A stretch of 64,000 nt of DNA from Hyaloraphidium curvatum (GCA_025558095.1 JAIVFI010000021.1:642499-706498), one strand, 5' to 3'. Positions 46,701 to 57,325 are shown, numbered from the stretch's first letter. Program-made: numbers and translations. Notes: generated by a model from the letters alone, not told the origin.

Positions 46701-48657
46701 GCATCATCCAGTCCTCCGCCTCCGATTTGTGCTTCAATAGGAACGCAAACTCCGCAGAAGTGTACTCGTCGACTGCATGCAATGCCCAGCGTTCTCCATG
46801 CACCGTTGCAACGTCCGATTGTATCAGGTCCCAGTGAGTCAGCTCAAACGGCCGCGAGACTTTCCGCTCCGACTCCGGATAGGGCAACTGATGCATCTTC
46901 CCCATCACGCACTCCTTACAGAAGTTGTTGTGGTTTCCAGCAAACACGTACTCCTCCAATCCATCCACAATCCCAGCCTGTTGAACCTTCCTGAGTGCCG
47001 CGATCGGGTAGTGCCCGCAGCGCCCATGCGCAATCTCCGCGCTCAAATCCCCTTCCTGAGCACTCAGCATGATCTGTTCGTCATGCTCGTTGAGGATTTC
47101 CGCGTTGAGATAGTAAACGTGACGATCTATGCGGCAAGTGCCCCGCACGTCGCCGCCCTTGGTGATGGCCCCTCCATCCGGACCCAGAAGCGTGTAGTAT
47201 CCCATCTGCCCCAGTCTCCCAATCGAAATGAGCGTTGCAGGAAGATCTTTGATGAAAAGCACATCTTCCAGGGTGACGATGTCGCCAGAATTGGTGAGCT
47301 TGATCTTGAGCTTTCCGACTTCGATCGCACGCGCGATCCCTTTTCCCATTCGAACATCAACTGCATCGCACGGCTTGATGCCGTAGAGCAGTTCCCTGAT
47401 TCCCGTCGCGTGCACGGACGCGCCGCTATCCCCCATCAGCCTGCCGCGCATCTCCTGGCCCGTCTTCGCCGCGTGCACGACGTGTTCCGGGGGTTTTTCG
47501 TATCGACCGTCCCCCGTCGTCTCCCCATCGTTTCCCTCGATTCCGCCCTCCATCATGAACAGGAACGCGCCGAATCGATCTTCCAGATCGGGGAGATCGC
47601 CCAGGGTGAGCGTGTTCTGCTGCTCTCGTGCCGTTTTCCCATCGTCCTTCCTCCAGCACACGGCCTCGAGATGACCGTCCTTTCCGCACTTGTTGCAGGT
47701 TTTGTCACGATGGGTGCAGTCCTTCTTGACGTGTCCACCCTTCCCGCAGCAGAGGCACGTGATTCCCGAGCCGTTTTTGCCCTCCGCCGTGGCCTGCCGA
47801 CCCCCGCGATTTCCGAACCCTCGCCCGCGACCCCTTGAACCCCCGCGGTCACCTCCATGGCCACCCCGTGATCCTCCGCGACCCCTGCCACGGTTTAGAG
47901 CGTACATCAACGTGTTTGGAGCGGGATTCACGGTTATGTTGGCTGCCCCAGGTGAGTACGTATCACCATTTTGCTCAGCTCGCTTGATCATAGTCTCCTC
48001 TTCCATCTCCATCCTCTTCTGAAGGTATGCAACGTTCAAGATAGGGTGTTTCTTCACTCCATTTTCAGTCTTCCACTCGTGTTTGGTCTGTGCTCCCAGC
48101 CAAATGCCGTCAATCTCGGCCCGGACTTGATCGAACTCAGGTAGGTCCTTCAGGACTTTCCTCCAGATGCTCATATCATCGTCATCTCCCTTCAGCTTTC
48201 CCAGTGCTTCAACTTCCATCTTTTTCTGCATGAAGCGGGTAAAATTCGGAGCCACCCGGTCGGTTTTGATGAACTCAAAGCTGTAGTACTGGACCTCGGC
48301 GTTCCCTTGCTGCGCCACATTTTCCGTCACGAAACGCTTCTCTAGGTAGTCCCAGATGTCCTTAGCAGTGTCCATCCTGCTGCAGATCCTTTTGAGACCA
48401 ATAGAGAGTGATCCTACCAGGATCCCTTGAGCTTTCTGGTCCTTCGTGTTCCAGGCTGACAAATCATCTTCCGTCTTTCCTCCCTGCCCTACCACGGGCT
48501 TTGCCACCTTTCCAGTCACAATTTGCCAGTCACTCTCCCTCTGGAGCTTGGCCTTGATGTCAATTAACCAATCCTGGTAATTGGTTTGTGATCCGGTTTC
48601 CTCGAGCTTGGCCCCCCCAAACAATGCCACACGGGTTCCTCCGACCGAAATCTCCAT
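43754..48657 (-). pseudogene. Copia gag-pol polyprotein, one frameshift
   Basis: ATG at 48657. Frame 1 runs to 45028; the rest (45100 to 43754) is in another frame, joined by an apparent one-base loss near 45050 in reverse transcriptase. Domains in order: Gag with two CCHC knuckles (CLCCGKGGHVKKDC and CNKCGKDGHLEAVC); protease DSGASVH; integrase HHCC zinc region and D-D-E core (HWDLIQSD, RVDPGGEF, GVIERRNRT); reverse transcriptase (KARWVARGD, then after the shift NNMIVHQADANAAFLQ and the HVDD active site); RNase H (HGYADASFAGD, STTEAEYMALS, HIGVQYHFVRE). The integrase-before-RT order is diagnostic for copia. All catalytic residues seen are intact, so the frameshift and the missing LTR are the only visible lesions. 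Confidence 0.9.
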
Positions 48658-48818
48658 CCCGGCCGCCGCAGCACCTCTAGTGCTTCACGCGCTCTTTCTA
48701 GCGCCCACTGAGTCCACCCAGGCGGTCCTGGAGACCAGACTCAGCTGGATGCGGTCCCCTCGGCTGGTTGCGCCACACGCAACTTCAAAGCCGCGCAAAA
48801 GTGTTCTGGACACCCTTT

Positions 48819-48831
48819 GGGCTCATAGACC
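48819..48831 (-). promoter_or_regulatory. Possible half-tRNA primer-binding site of copia element
   Basis: Directly inside the 5' LTR, the minus strand reads ggtctatgagccc. Its tatgagccc part is complementary to the anticodon-stem side GGGCTCATA of initiator tRNA-Met, the primer site used by Ty5 and Drosophila copia (half-tRNA priming). Nine matching bases is suggestive only. Confidence 0.35.
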
Positions 48832-48976
48832 TGTTGGAGTGGCTATGGGGCGTGGGGAAGACGTAGCCCCAGTGGTCTGAACCGGGTCAGAACTCAGATG
48901 GACGGGATGGGGAGAGGGACAGTTTCACGTTGACCCGTTGTCCATTCCCTTGCGATGACAAGTCCCTAGATGACCC
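48832..48976 (-). repeat. Copia 5' LTR, truncated to 145 bp
   Basis: Matches 43482-43626 with one mismatch, then breaks off at 48976/48977 where LINE sequence begins. Only the element-internal end remains, so the U3 region is missing and the copia copy cannot be transcribed from its own LTR. Confidence 0.85.
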
Positions 48977-49005
48977 TCCATACTCCAGTCAAACCCCCGA
49001 AGATC

Positions 49006-50370
49006 ATGGCTCTGAGGGAGCTCCAGAACCTCCAAAGCGGCTCATTGGGCCGCTTGAGAGTCTTGGAGCAACCTCTGGGGGCTGCGAGGTCTCGTGCTTC
49101 TCAGCGCGACCCCGCGAGCGAGTCTGGCGCGAAGACCCCAGCGCCAGACACACCGCCCCCCCGGGAACCCTCGCAACCCCCTATACCACCCACCAAACGT
49201 ATCGGCGGACCACCGCGGGCAACAGCGGGGCCAACGCCCGCCGGTTGTGCCGAGATTCGGGTCGACAACACGACGGCGGTTGCGGGGCCAAACAACCAAC
49301 CGCCCCGAATCTCCCCTCAACTACCCGGCTCCGCTCGGCGGCCGACCGTCCGCACTTATGTTCAAAGGCTGAGCGTCACTCCCGTCGAGAATGGAGGAGC
49401 GGATCAAATCGCGAAGCTCGCGGACGGGATGCGCGACATGCGGTCTCGCCTGGACGCTCAGGAAGCGCTCATTGGAGCCCAGAGCGCGCAGCTTCTAGAC
49501 GCGATGGCGACGATTCGCGCGCAAGAAGCGCGGATAAGCGAGCTGGAGAAGGCCAACCGCGAGTCGGAGGTCCGCCTCGACCGCAAGCTGGACGCGATGA
49601 AGGCACTCGCCGACATGGCCAAGGTTCACGCCGATAACACGCAGTGGGCCGCGATCGAGACGAAAAAGATCGAGGAAGCGCTTCTGCTCGCCGAAGAAGC
49701 GCCCGCGGGAACGGGGTGGACCACAACTCGGAAGAGGGGCCCGCGGAGGCCGACTACCGCCGCTCCTATCTCTGAGCCGGACCCTTGGGCCGTCGGACCA
49801 CAAACGCCCGAAGAGCGCGATCAAGAGCGTGCCATAAAGGAGACGCTCGCGTGCAAAGGGAGGATCCGCCGGGCGCCCGAAAGTGCGAAGACCGGAGAAG
49901 GCGCCCGTGACCTCCTCAAGCGCTGCGCCCTCGACCTGCCGCACGACCACAAGGACCGTGAGGCGCTCGTTCAGCGGACCGATGCGCTCAAGGAGATCGT
50001 GGTGGACAAGTGGTACCTCACGGGAAATCGCACCTTTGACCTCCAGCTCACGTTCTCGACCGAGGAGGACCGCGAGACGCTCATTCGGCTCAACGAGGCT
50101 GGAGCCCTGAAGCACCTGGCTGCGTACGCGAGCCGCGAGAAGACGTGGATGCAGAAGAACCGGTCTACTGCGCAGTACCACCTGGTCCAGCAGATGGAGA
50201 AGGATGGGATTCCCTTCCGCCGCGACGGCCCGAAGATCGTCTACATGCCGCCGGAAACAGGCCTGGAAACGACGCTCACCATGGAAAAGATTGAAGCAAA
50301 GTCGCGCGAGCTTTGGGAGACGCGCCAGACTGCACGCGCGAACGCTGGAGAGCGTCTTGCGCGCGGCTAG
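49006..50370 (+). CDS. LINE ORF1, L1-ORF1p-like RNA-binding protein
   Basis: 454 residues from ATG 49006 to TAG 50368-50370. An in-frame ATG at 48970 lies inside copia LTR sequence and is excluded. Order: a Pro/Ala-rich disordered N-terminus of about 110 residues, a coiled coil (ADGMRDMRSRLDAQ ... ISELEKANRESEVRLDRKL), an acidic linker, then an RRM-like and C-terminal fold (LQLTFSTEEDRETLIRL, WMQKNRSTAQYHLVQQM, DGIPFRRDGPKIVY). The coiled-coil plus RRM layout matches L1-type ORF1 proteins that trimerise and coat LINE RNA. The next ORF continues in the same frame straight after the stop. Confidence 0.8.
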   Translation: MALRELQNLQSGSLGRLRVLEQPLGAARSRASQRDPASESGAKTPAPDTPPPREPSQPPIPPTKRIGGPPRATAGPTPAGCAEIRVDNTTAVAGPNNQPPRISPQLPGSARRPTVRTYVQRLSVTPVENGGADQIAKLADGMRDMRSRLDAQEALIGAQSAQLLDAMATIRAQEARISELEKANRESEVRLDRKLDAMKALADMAKVHADNTQWAAIETKKIEEALLLAEEAPAGTGWTTTRKRGPRRPTTAAPISEPDPWAVGPQTPEERDQERAIKETLACKGRIRRAPESAKTGEGARDLLKRCALDLPHDHKDREALVQRTDALKEIVVDKWYLTGNRTFDLQLTFSTEEDRETLIRLNEAGALKHLAAYASREKTWMQKNRSTAQYHLVQQMEKDGIPFRRDGPKIVYMPPETGLETTLTMEKIEAKSRELWETRQTARANAGERLARG

Positions 50371-53300
50371 GAAAGCGAGACTCGGACATGCCTCAAGATA
50401 CTGTACCAAAACGTCGAGCGGAAGCTCGAGAAGAGCCTCTTTATACGTGAGCTGCTGCTACACATTGTAGAGTACGATATCGTCGTTTTCGCTGAAGCAA
50501 GGTGGACGGGCAAAGGCGAGAAGCGGACTTGGGAGGAGCATATGAGCAACAACGACATCCGCGCAGAGGTTGCCGCGGTACTGGAAACGTTCGAGGTTTA
50601 TGAGAAGAGCTGCTCGGAGCATGGTGGAGGAGGGTTGACGGTCTTTGTGCGAAAGGAGCTACCGCACACCGTACGGACAGACTTGGACCCGATCCTGGAC
50701 GTCGTGCAGATCCAAGTCGGCGGAGTGAACGTGCTGGGGGCGTACATACCGCCGACGCCAACGCAGGACATAGTCACGCAGGACGAGATGTGGTCGAGGT
50801 TCTCAGGGATTGTGGCTGGGTGCGACATGCTGATCGTGATCGGGGACCTGAACGCACATGTGGGGATAAGCGAGGCAAACAGCGACGTGCGTGGCACGAG
50901 CTTCGGAAAGCGTGTAATCCGGTCGGAGCAGCGCACGGATCGGAGGGGGAAACAGCTACTTGCACTGTGCCACGAGGAGGAGCTGGTGATCCTGAATGGG
51001 CGCCTCGAGCCGGGGGCAACAACTCGCGCAGGAAAGGATGGCGAGCGGGACAGCACCTTGGACTACGCAATCGTGCCGCAGAGCCGCTACGGGACGGTCA
51101 CCCAGCTTGCATTTGTGAAGGAAGGCTGGGTCGTCACCTCAGACCACATGGCCCTGAGCCTGACCATCAAGGCCAACCTCGTGCGACCAGCTGCGAAGGA
51201 GAACAAGCCGCACTGCAAGCCCGTGCCGTGCGACTTCCACTTCCTCGCAATAATGCGAAACCTCTACGACGAGCCCTGGGTCAAGGAGGCAATGCAAGAG
51301 TACGAGCAACTTCAAGCTGGATCCGACAAGTGCAACCGGCTCATCCAGATCATGGCAGCGGTGAACAAGGTCGCAAAGAAGAAGTACGACAAGGTCAGCG
51401 TACACGAAGAGGCGGACAAGTTCCTCAACGGCTTTGCGGACTCGGCAGAGAGGGCCGAGATCGATCGGAAGCTGTCACGCCTTCTTGAGCTGCGATCCCT
51501 CATGGAGAAGGACGAGTGGAAGAAGGAGTACCAGGGGAAGACGCGGGAGCTGGAGAAGGAGCGGAAGAAGTTGGAGAAGAGGATGCGGAGGGTTGCTGAG
51601 CGAGAGAACTCCAAGCTGCTAGAGCGACTCTTCAGGCGAGAGCCTAAGGGGTACTACCAGCTGCTTGGAAAGGCTCACGCAAGGCGCAAGGGCAACCCCG
51701 TGCCCTTTGCAGAGCTGGTGCGCCACATGGAGATGGTCGCCAGCGCCGAATACGTGACCAAGATCGAGGAGGATCCAAGGCTCACGTTTCCACCACTTCC
51801 CAAGGCCACGATCACGCCTTCTGGAGACCTGCTGCGCCCCATCACCCTCAAGGAGCTGGAGAGGGTCTTGAAGAAGGCCCCCAACGGCAAGGCAAAGGAC
51901 GAGGATGGGATCCGGCTCGAGTTCGTCAAGTACGGGACTGCAGTACTAAAGCAAGCTGTTGTCAACCTCCTCAACGACGTGCTCAATGGCGTCAAGATGG
52001 ATGACTGGGGCCAGACACTGCTGGTGATGCTGCACAAGAAGGGGCCCAAGAACGTGGCTGGCAACTACCGAGGCATCAGCATAGAGAGGACGCTGGAGAA
52101 GGTCTTCTCCCTGGTCTGGAACGCTCGGCTAGCTCCCTGGGCTGAGTGCAACAAGCTGCTGGAAGGCTCGCAGTTTGGATTCCGTGCACGGAGATCGACC
52201 CTTCATGCAGTGTTCCTTGCCGAGGCACTCTTCTCCCTGGCCAAGGCACGCAAGGAGAAGCTGATCATGGTCTTTGTAGATTTCACAAAGGCTTTTGACA
52301 CGGTGGAACACCCCAGGTTATGGCAGAAACTGGAGGAGATGGGTGTACCCAAACAGGTTGTTGACATGTTCGAGATGGCGTTCGGGCGCGTGTGGGGACG
52401 GCTCCGGGATGAAGATGGGACCAAGTCAGACTTCATCAAGTTCCTGACCGGAGTGAAGCAGGGGGACCCTCTCTCGTCGCTGTTCTTCATCTTGTTCATC
52501 AACGACATCACTGCTTTCATGGAGGCCAATGGTGCAAAAGGGATGGATCTGGGCATGGTGTCTGAGGAGGAAGAGGATCAGGAGAGGATGGTCAGCTTGC
52601 TGGCTCTGTTCTTTGCAGACGACACCACTTTGATCTCGAAGACGGTGAAGGATGCCAAGATGCAGCTGGATCTTCTGTCTGCATATGCCAGTGCCAATGG
52701 GCTGGAGATCAACGTCAGCAAGACAGAGTGGATGGCCAGGAGGATACCTCACCGTGTAAAGCTCATGTACAGGGACCAGGAGCTGAAGAGGGTTGACAGC
52801 TTCAAGCTTCTGGGGTATCAGCTGACCTCAACCGGCCGGAGCAAGGACCATGTGCATGGCAGAGAGGCCAAGATGAACGCTGCTTATGGGCTCTGGCTCC
52901 GCGACTTCAGGGAGCAGCCTGGGATGAGTCCTGACCTCCAGCTCAAGCTCTACAACACAAAGGTCAAGGCAGTGGGCCAATATGGGAACCCATTCATTGT
53001 TGAGATGCCGAAGGAGGAGTACCTTGCCGGGGAAAGCACCAGGGACAAAGTGACATGCATGGCTCTTCGTGCCGTCACTCATCTGCCCAAGTCTACCTCC
53101 CTGGCCTGTCTGTATGCGATCACTGGCCAGTACCCCCTTGCAGTTCATGACCACGAGTCGGCACTCAAGTTCCTCATGCGCATCAAAACAGCGGATCCTG
53201 CGCTGTACCTACTTTACAAAGAGCTCAAGATCGAGGCACTGAAGGGGTCCTGGAACTGGGCTGCCTTCCTGAGGGAACTACTTGTATACTATGGTGGCGA

Positions 53301-53463
53301 AGATGGGAAGGAGATGTGGGAGAAGGACACTGTCTCATGGCCCAAGGAGACTATGGAGAATCTTGTGAAGGGCAAGTTCAGGGAGATCAATGCCCAGAGG
53401 CTCAAGGACAACGACAAACTGCACTTTTGGAGGATGTGTGACATGACCTTTGGCCACATCGGA
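50371..53463 (+). CDS. LINE ORF2, AP endonuclease plus reverse transcriptase, 3' truncated
   Basis: Open in the same frame as ORF1 from the codon after its TAG. The endonuclease begins at once: LKILYQN (metal-binding Asn), VVFAEARW (Glu), GAYIPP (Tyr), IGDLNAHVG (Asp/Asn), TLDYAIV (Asp) and TSDHMAL (Asp-His). The first ATG of the frame is only at 50542, after the Asn and Glu residues, so it cannot start the active protein. Reverse transcriptase follows: [42 protein letters not shown] and the catalytic FADDTTL. The natural C-terminus is missing; after about 53463 the frame runs into antisense gypsy sequence and stops at 53529. Confidence 0.85.
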
Positions 53464-56400
53464 CCTGTCTGCAAACTTCTTCTGGTCCTCCTGGGCCTGC
53501 TGAAGTTCTTCCTTCAGGATTGTCGTTGATCTCTCTCAATTTGACAACCAGTTCTTCAGCTTTTGGCACCACTTTGTCCTTTGCTGGTTTCACGTCAAAC
53601 TTCGGATGAAAGCCGTAGTTTGCAAAGAATGGTGTCATTTTCGTTGACGCATGGATGGAATTGTTGTATGCAAATTCTGCCAGAGGCAAGAGCTCTCTCC
53701 AGTTGTCCTGGTCGTAGTTCACAAACGCTCTGAGGTACTGCTCCAGAGTCTGGTTGACGATTTCAGACTGTCCATCTGTTTGTGGGTGAAAGATGTGGAC
53801 ATTTTTACCTTCACGTCACGCAGCTCCATGAGACGGTTCCAGAACTTTGACAAAAACTGGGTGCCTCTGTCCGAAATGATCTCATCCGGGAATCCATGCT
53901 CTTTGAGAACGTGCTTCAGAAACTTCTTTGCCGTCTGTTCCGAATTTGGCAGCTTCTTGAAGTCCAGAAAGTGCGCTTGTTTGGAGAGTCTGTCTACAAC
54001 TGTGAGAATGCATGTTCTGGCCTCAGACTCAGGTAGCTCTACAATGAAATCCATTGAGATTGATGACCAGTTTCTCTAAGGTACCCCCAAAGGTTGAAGC
54101 TCTCCGTAGGGCTTGTGACGATTCGCTTTGCTTCTTTGGCAAGTGTCACATGTCGTCAACTATGCCTCCACGAGCTTCTTCATTTTGGGCCACCAGAAAT
54201 CTCTTTCCACGAGTTCCAGTGTTTTCTTGACCCCAAAATGTCCCGCGAGTTTGCTGTCATGTCTGCTCTCCAAAACTTCCCTTCGAAGCTCTTCTGGCAC
54301 GTACACTGCATCTTCATGGTACAGCACTCCTTCATCCAGTGAGAAGTGTTCCATGTCGGCCTTGGTTCCTTCCCTCTGCTCAGTGGGTCTTCCTCGAGCC
54401 ATGTCTTCAGCTCTTGAACCAAGGGATCCTCTTCTTGAAGGCCTTTGATCCGTTCCCATCGATGTCCTCTTCATCAGCAAGCAATGCCATCAGCATGAAA
54501 TTCTCGTTCGTGAAGATTGTCCTTTCCTTCTGCTCCCGCAGTTGGTCTTGACTTGGCTCAAACTGTGGCTTCCTTGACAATGCATCTGCCTTTCCATTCT
54601 GTTTGCCCGGTTTGTACCTGATTTCAAACCAAAACCGCATGAAGAACTGTGCCCATCTGGCGTGTCTGCCTTTCAGAACCATTGCCTTTGACAGGGCATG
54701 CAGGTTGTGGTGGTCGGAGTACACAGTCGTTCTGTGCTTTGCTCCTTCCAGGTAGTGCCTCCATTCTGCAAATCCTTTTGATGGCAAGCATCTCCTGGTC
54801 AAGCGTGTCGTAGTGACCTTCGGTCTTCGACATTGCCCTTGAGAAGTAGCACACCGGGTGCAGCTGTTCATCCTCCCCTTGCTGCAACAGAATTGCACTG
54901 ATCGCAGAAGCAGAACTGTCCGTCTCCATCACGACCTGCTTGTCAAAGTCAGGGTGGAGCAACACTGGTGGTGTTGTGAATGCGCGTTTCAAGTCCTCAA
55001 ATGCCTTCCTGCATTCCTTTGTCCATTCCCATGTTTGCTCTTTCTTCAACAACTTGTAGAGGGGCATTGCTTTCCTTGCAAACCCTTCCACGTATCTTCG
55101 CAGGTAGCTGGCAAAGCCAAGAAACGTCCTCAGTTCCTTTACATTCCTGGGTTCCGCCCAATCCAGGATGGCCTTGACATCTTTCGGGTGTGGCTGGTAC
55201 CCTTTCTCCGTGATCAGGAAACCTGCGTAGATGACTTCCGTTGTGTCCCAGACGCATTTGTGTGGCCTGGCCTGCAAGTTGTTGTCCTTCAACACCTGCA
55301 GCACCTGCTTCACGTGCTCTGCATGCTTGCTTGGGTCTTCGTCGTACACCAGCAAGTCATCCAAGTAGATCACCAACCAATCGTCTAGGAACTCGATGAA
55401 AATCGTATTCATGTAGCGCTGAAAAGCACTGGGTGCGTTCCTGAGCCCAAATGGCACCACCAAGTACTCATAACTTCCGTAGCGAGTTTTGAATGCAGTT
55501 TTCCACTCATGGCCTTCTGCAACTCTGACTTGGTAGTAGGCTGCTGCTAGATCGATCTTGTCCTGCAACTCTGTCCAACAGCTCCGTCAGCAACGGCAAG
55601 CTGTAGTTGTCTGGAACGGTGATTGCATTGAGGCCTTGATAATTGATCACCGGCCTGGGATCCCTGCCCTTGTTTTTCGCGTAGATAAAGGGAGCCCCAG
55701 CAGGACTGCTACTCGGTTTGATGAACCCTCTTTGCAGCATGCTGTCCACGTATTTTCGCAAATCCGAGAGTTCTTTGGCGTTCAGGGGAATGATTCTCGA
55801 GTTTGGAGGTGTTGTTCCTGGCAGTAAATTGATCTCCAAATCCACTCCCGGCCGGTGAGGGGGAAGCTTCTCCACGTCCCGCGCTTCGAAGACCGCCAGG
55901 AAATCATGATACTTTTCAGGCACCAACTTCCTCGGATCTTTCTCCCAATCACCCTCAGGTTTAGCTTTCATGCCCGTCGGCAAAGCATCACCTGCTTCAT
56001 GCTCCGGTCCGTCACCTCCTGTCGAAGATGATTTTCCATCGGCACGCGCGTGTACACTACTTTCTGCATTGATGGTCGCATTGTGGCCCATCCCTCTGTG
56101 GTGTGGTGCGTCAGCTCTGGGGGGCAAGTCCAAAGCTCGCGGTTCAGCTGATCCGTCTTTCATCCCAAACTCTCTTGTCTCGTGGATGTTCACTTCTGCC
56201 GGCTCTTCTGGCTTTCCTTTGCCTTTCTTCCCAGGGATTTTGACTGTGTGGGGCGCATCATGCTTCGCTTTCATGTGCAAGCAGTTGCATCCTCCATCAG
56301 CAAAGACTTCAAACTGGAGTTTCTCTGCTCCTTTTGCATCCTTCACTTTTTGTGGGATTGTCAAGAGCTTTTTCTTCCAGTTGATCTTTGGGTTGTTGTC

Positions 56401-56665
56401 TTCCGCCACTTCAAGCCCAAGATCATCGGAAAAGCCGGAGACTCCATTACATAGAACACCATCTCCTCACGATGCGTGCCCAAGGACATCTATCTCCATT
56501 GGCATCGTTTTGTACTCCACAATTCCTCCAGGGAGAACCGATCCATCAGCGGCGGTGATCTGAATCGGCCTTTCCAATTTCACCAAGTCCAAATTGTGGG
56601 TTTCTGCAAACTCTTTGTCAACAAAATTCGGCCTTGTTGCACAGTCCACCAAAGCTGGCACTGCG
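53464..56665 (-). pseudogene. Decayed Ty3/gypsy element A (protease to integrase)
   Basis: Read on the minus strand. Damaged protease near 56650 (VDC-AT-NFVDKEF, the conserved DCGATG disrupted). RT start with GFIKPSSSPAGAPFIYAKNKG split by a frameshift near 55565. RT core VVPFGLRNAPSAFQR and IYLDDLLVYDED. RNase H with [15 protein letters not shown], then a shift near 54790 and [21 protein letters not shown]. Another shift near 54440. Integrase zinc region HFGVKKTLELVERDFWWPK and CDTCQRSKAN, with two in-frame TAG codons near 54165 and 54075. Core SMDFIVELPES and IISDRGTQFLSKFW, a shift near 53730, and [20 protein letters not shown]. At least five frame breaks: long dead. No LTR is present at either end. 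Confidence 0.88.
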
Positions 56666-56752
56666 ACGCTGCGCGGGCCGGCGCGCGGCCGGGCGGAGCG
56701 TGGGATGCGCATGGGGTCGCCGACCTCGCCGGCCTATGAGGTGAACTGCCGG

Positions 56753-56793
56753 GTGACTTTTCGGAGCTATACGGTATAGCTCTGGAAAGTCAC
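56753..56793. repeat. 41-bp near-perfect palindrome
   Basis: Left arm gtgacttttcggagctatac is the reverse complement of the right arm ending ctggaaagtcac apart from two mismatches. It is centred at 56773, between the two gypsy fragments. Confidence 0.8.
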
Positions 56794-57325
56794 CTCTGCT
56801 GAAGAGCTTGTTGCGAATCAGCCGGGAGTCAAGGATATGGTTGACCACAAACTCGAACTCGTTGTCGACCTCAATCGGAGGCGGAGGCGGCTGCTTGCGG
56901 TCTGGCGAGGGGTCCGCGTGGTACAGTTCGAGGAGGGAGACATGGAAGACGGGGAATATCTTGAGCTGCTTGGGCAGTTTGAGCTTGAATACGACGGGGT
57001 TGATCTTGGCCTCGATCAGGAACGGGCCGAGTCGCTTGAAATCGAGCTTGTCCGAGGGCCGCGTCGTCTTGACGTTGCGGCGGAGGAGCCACACGTGGTC
57101 GCCGACCTTGAAGTCGGGCGCGGGAAGGCGCTGCCGGTTCGCGTACTTGACTTGAAGTTCTTGGGCTAGCTCGAGCTCGATCTGCGCTTCCGCAGAGATC
57201 TCGGCCAGTTGGCGAGCGAAGTCCTCAGCCGTGGGGGCCGTGGAAGGCTCTCGACGCGGGAGGATGTCGAAACGGGGATGGAAACCGTAGTTCAAGAAGA
57301 ATGGCGAGGTGCGAAGGTACAGGAC
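56790..57325 (-). pseudogene. Gypsy/chromovirus fragment B (integrase C-terminus)
   Basis: Minus strand. Starts at SPFFLNYGFHPRFDILP, continues through the integrase GPY/F region (VGDHVWLLRRNVKT, KLDFKRLGPFLIEAKI, FPVFHVSLLELYH) and ends in what looks like the first strand of a chromodomain (EFVVNHILDSRLIRNKLF). The chromodomain is cut there. The open frame is clean over this length, so it is younger than fragment A. Both ends are broken: upstream by the LTR of element C, downstream at the palindrome. Confidence 0.8.

Larger units (their letters stand above)
43482..48976 (-). mobile_element. Ty1/copia LTR retrotransposon, upstream LTR truncated
   Basis: Two direct repeats bracket a copia polyprotein on the minus strand: a complete 224-bp LTR (43482-43705) and its first 145 bp again at 48832-48976, differing at one base (43589 C, 48939 T). 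LTR ends are TGTTGGA...TCCAACA. A purine tract (gagggggag on the minus strand, 43706-43714) abuts the complete LTR. Insertion is in the last satellite unit after gacagcaatgg; the five bases aatgg (43477-43481) would be the target duplication, but the partner is lost because the LINE replaces the rest of the other LTR. The single LTR difference implies a recent insertion. Confidence 0.9.
48977..53463 (+). mobile_element. LINE (APE-type non-LTR retrotransposon), 3' truncated
   Basis: Starts at the break in the copia LTR and contains a complete-looking ORF1 and nearly complete ORF2 in one frame separated by a single TAG. No poly(A) or simple-repeat tail is present: it breaks off near 53463 in the C-terminal part of ORF2 and is joined to a minus-strand gypsy fragment. 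Losing the 3' end rather than the 5' end is the reverse of normal LINE truncation, so it reflects later deletion or recombination, or an assembly join. Confidence 0.9.

Noticed and set aside
46777-47838. 353-codon plus-strand frame inside the copia element
   Set aside because: It is antisense to the Gag-protease-integrase region, which carries clear catalytic motifs on the minus strand.
48970-49005. ATG at 48970 as LINE ORF1 start
   Set aside because: It lies within the copia LTR segment, so it is a chance upstream codon; the ATG at 49006 is the first inside LINE sequence.
50368-54170. UAG reassigned to a sense codon in this genome
   Set aside because: eIF3e and ATP10 end in UAG exactly at their conserved C-termini, so UAG is a working stop.
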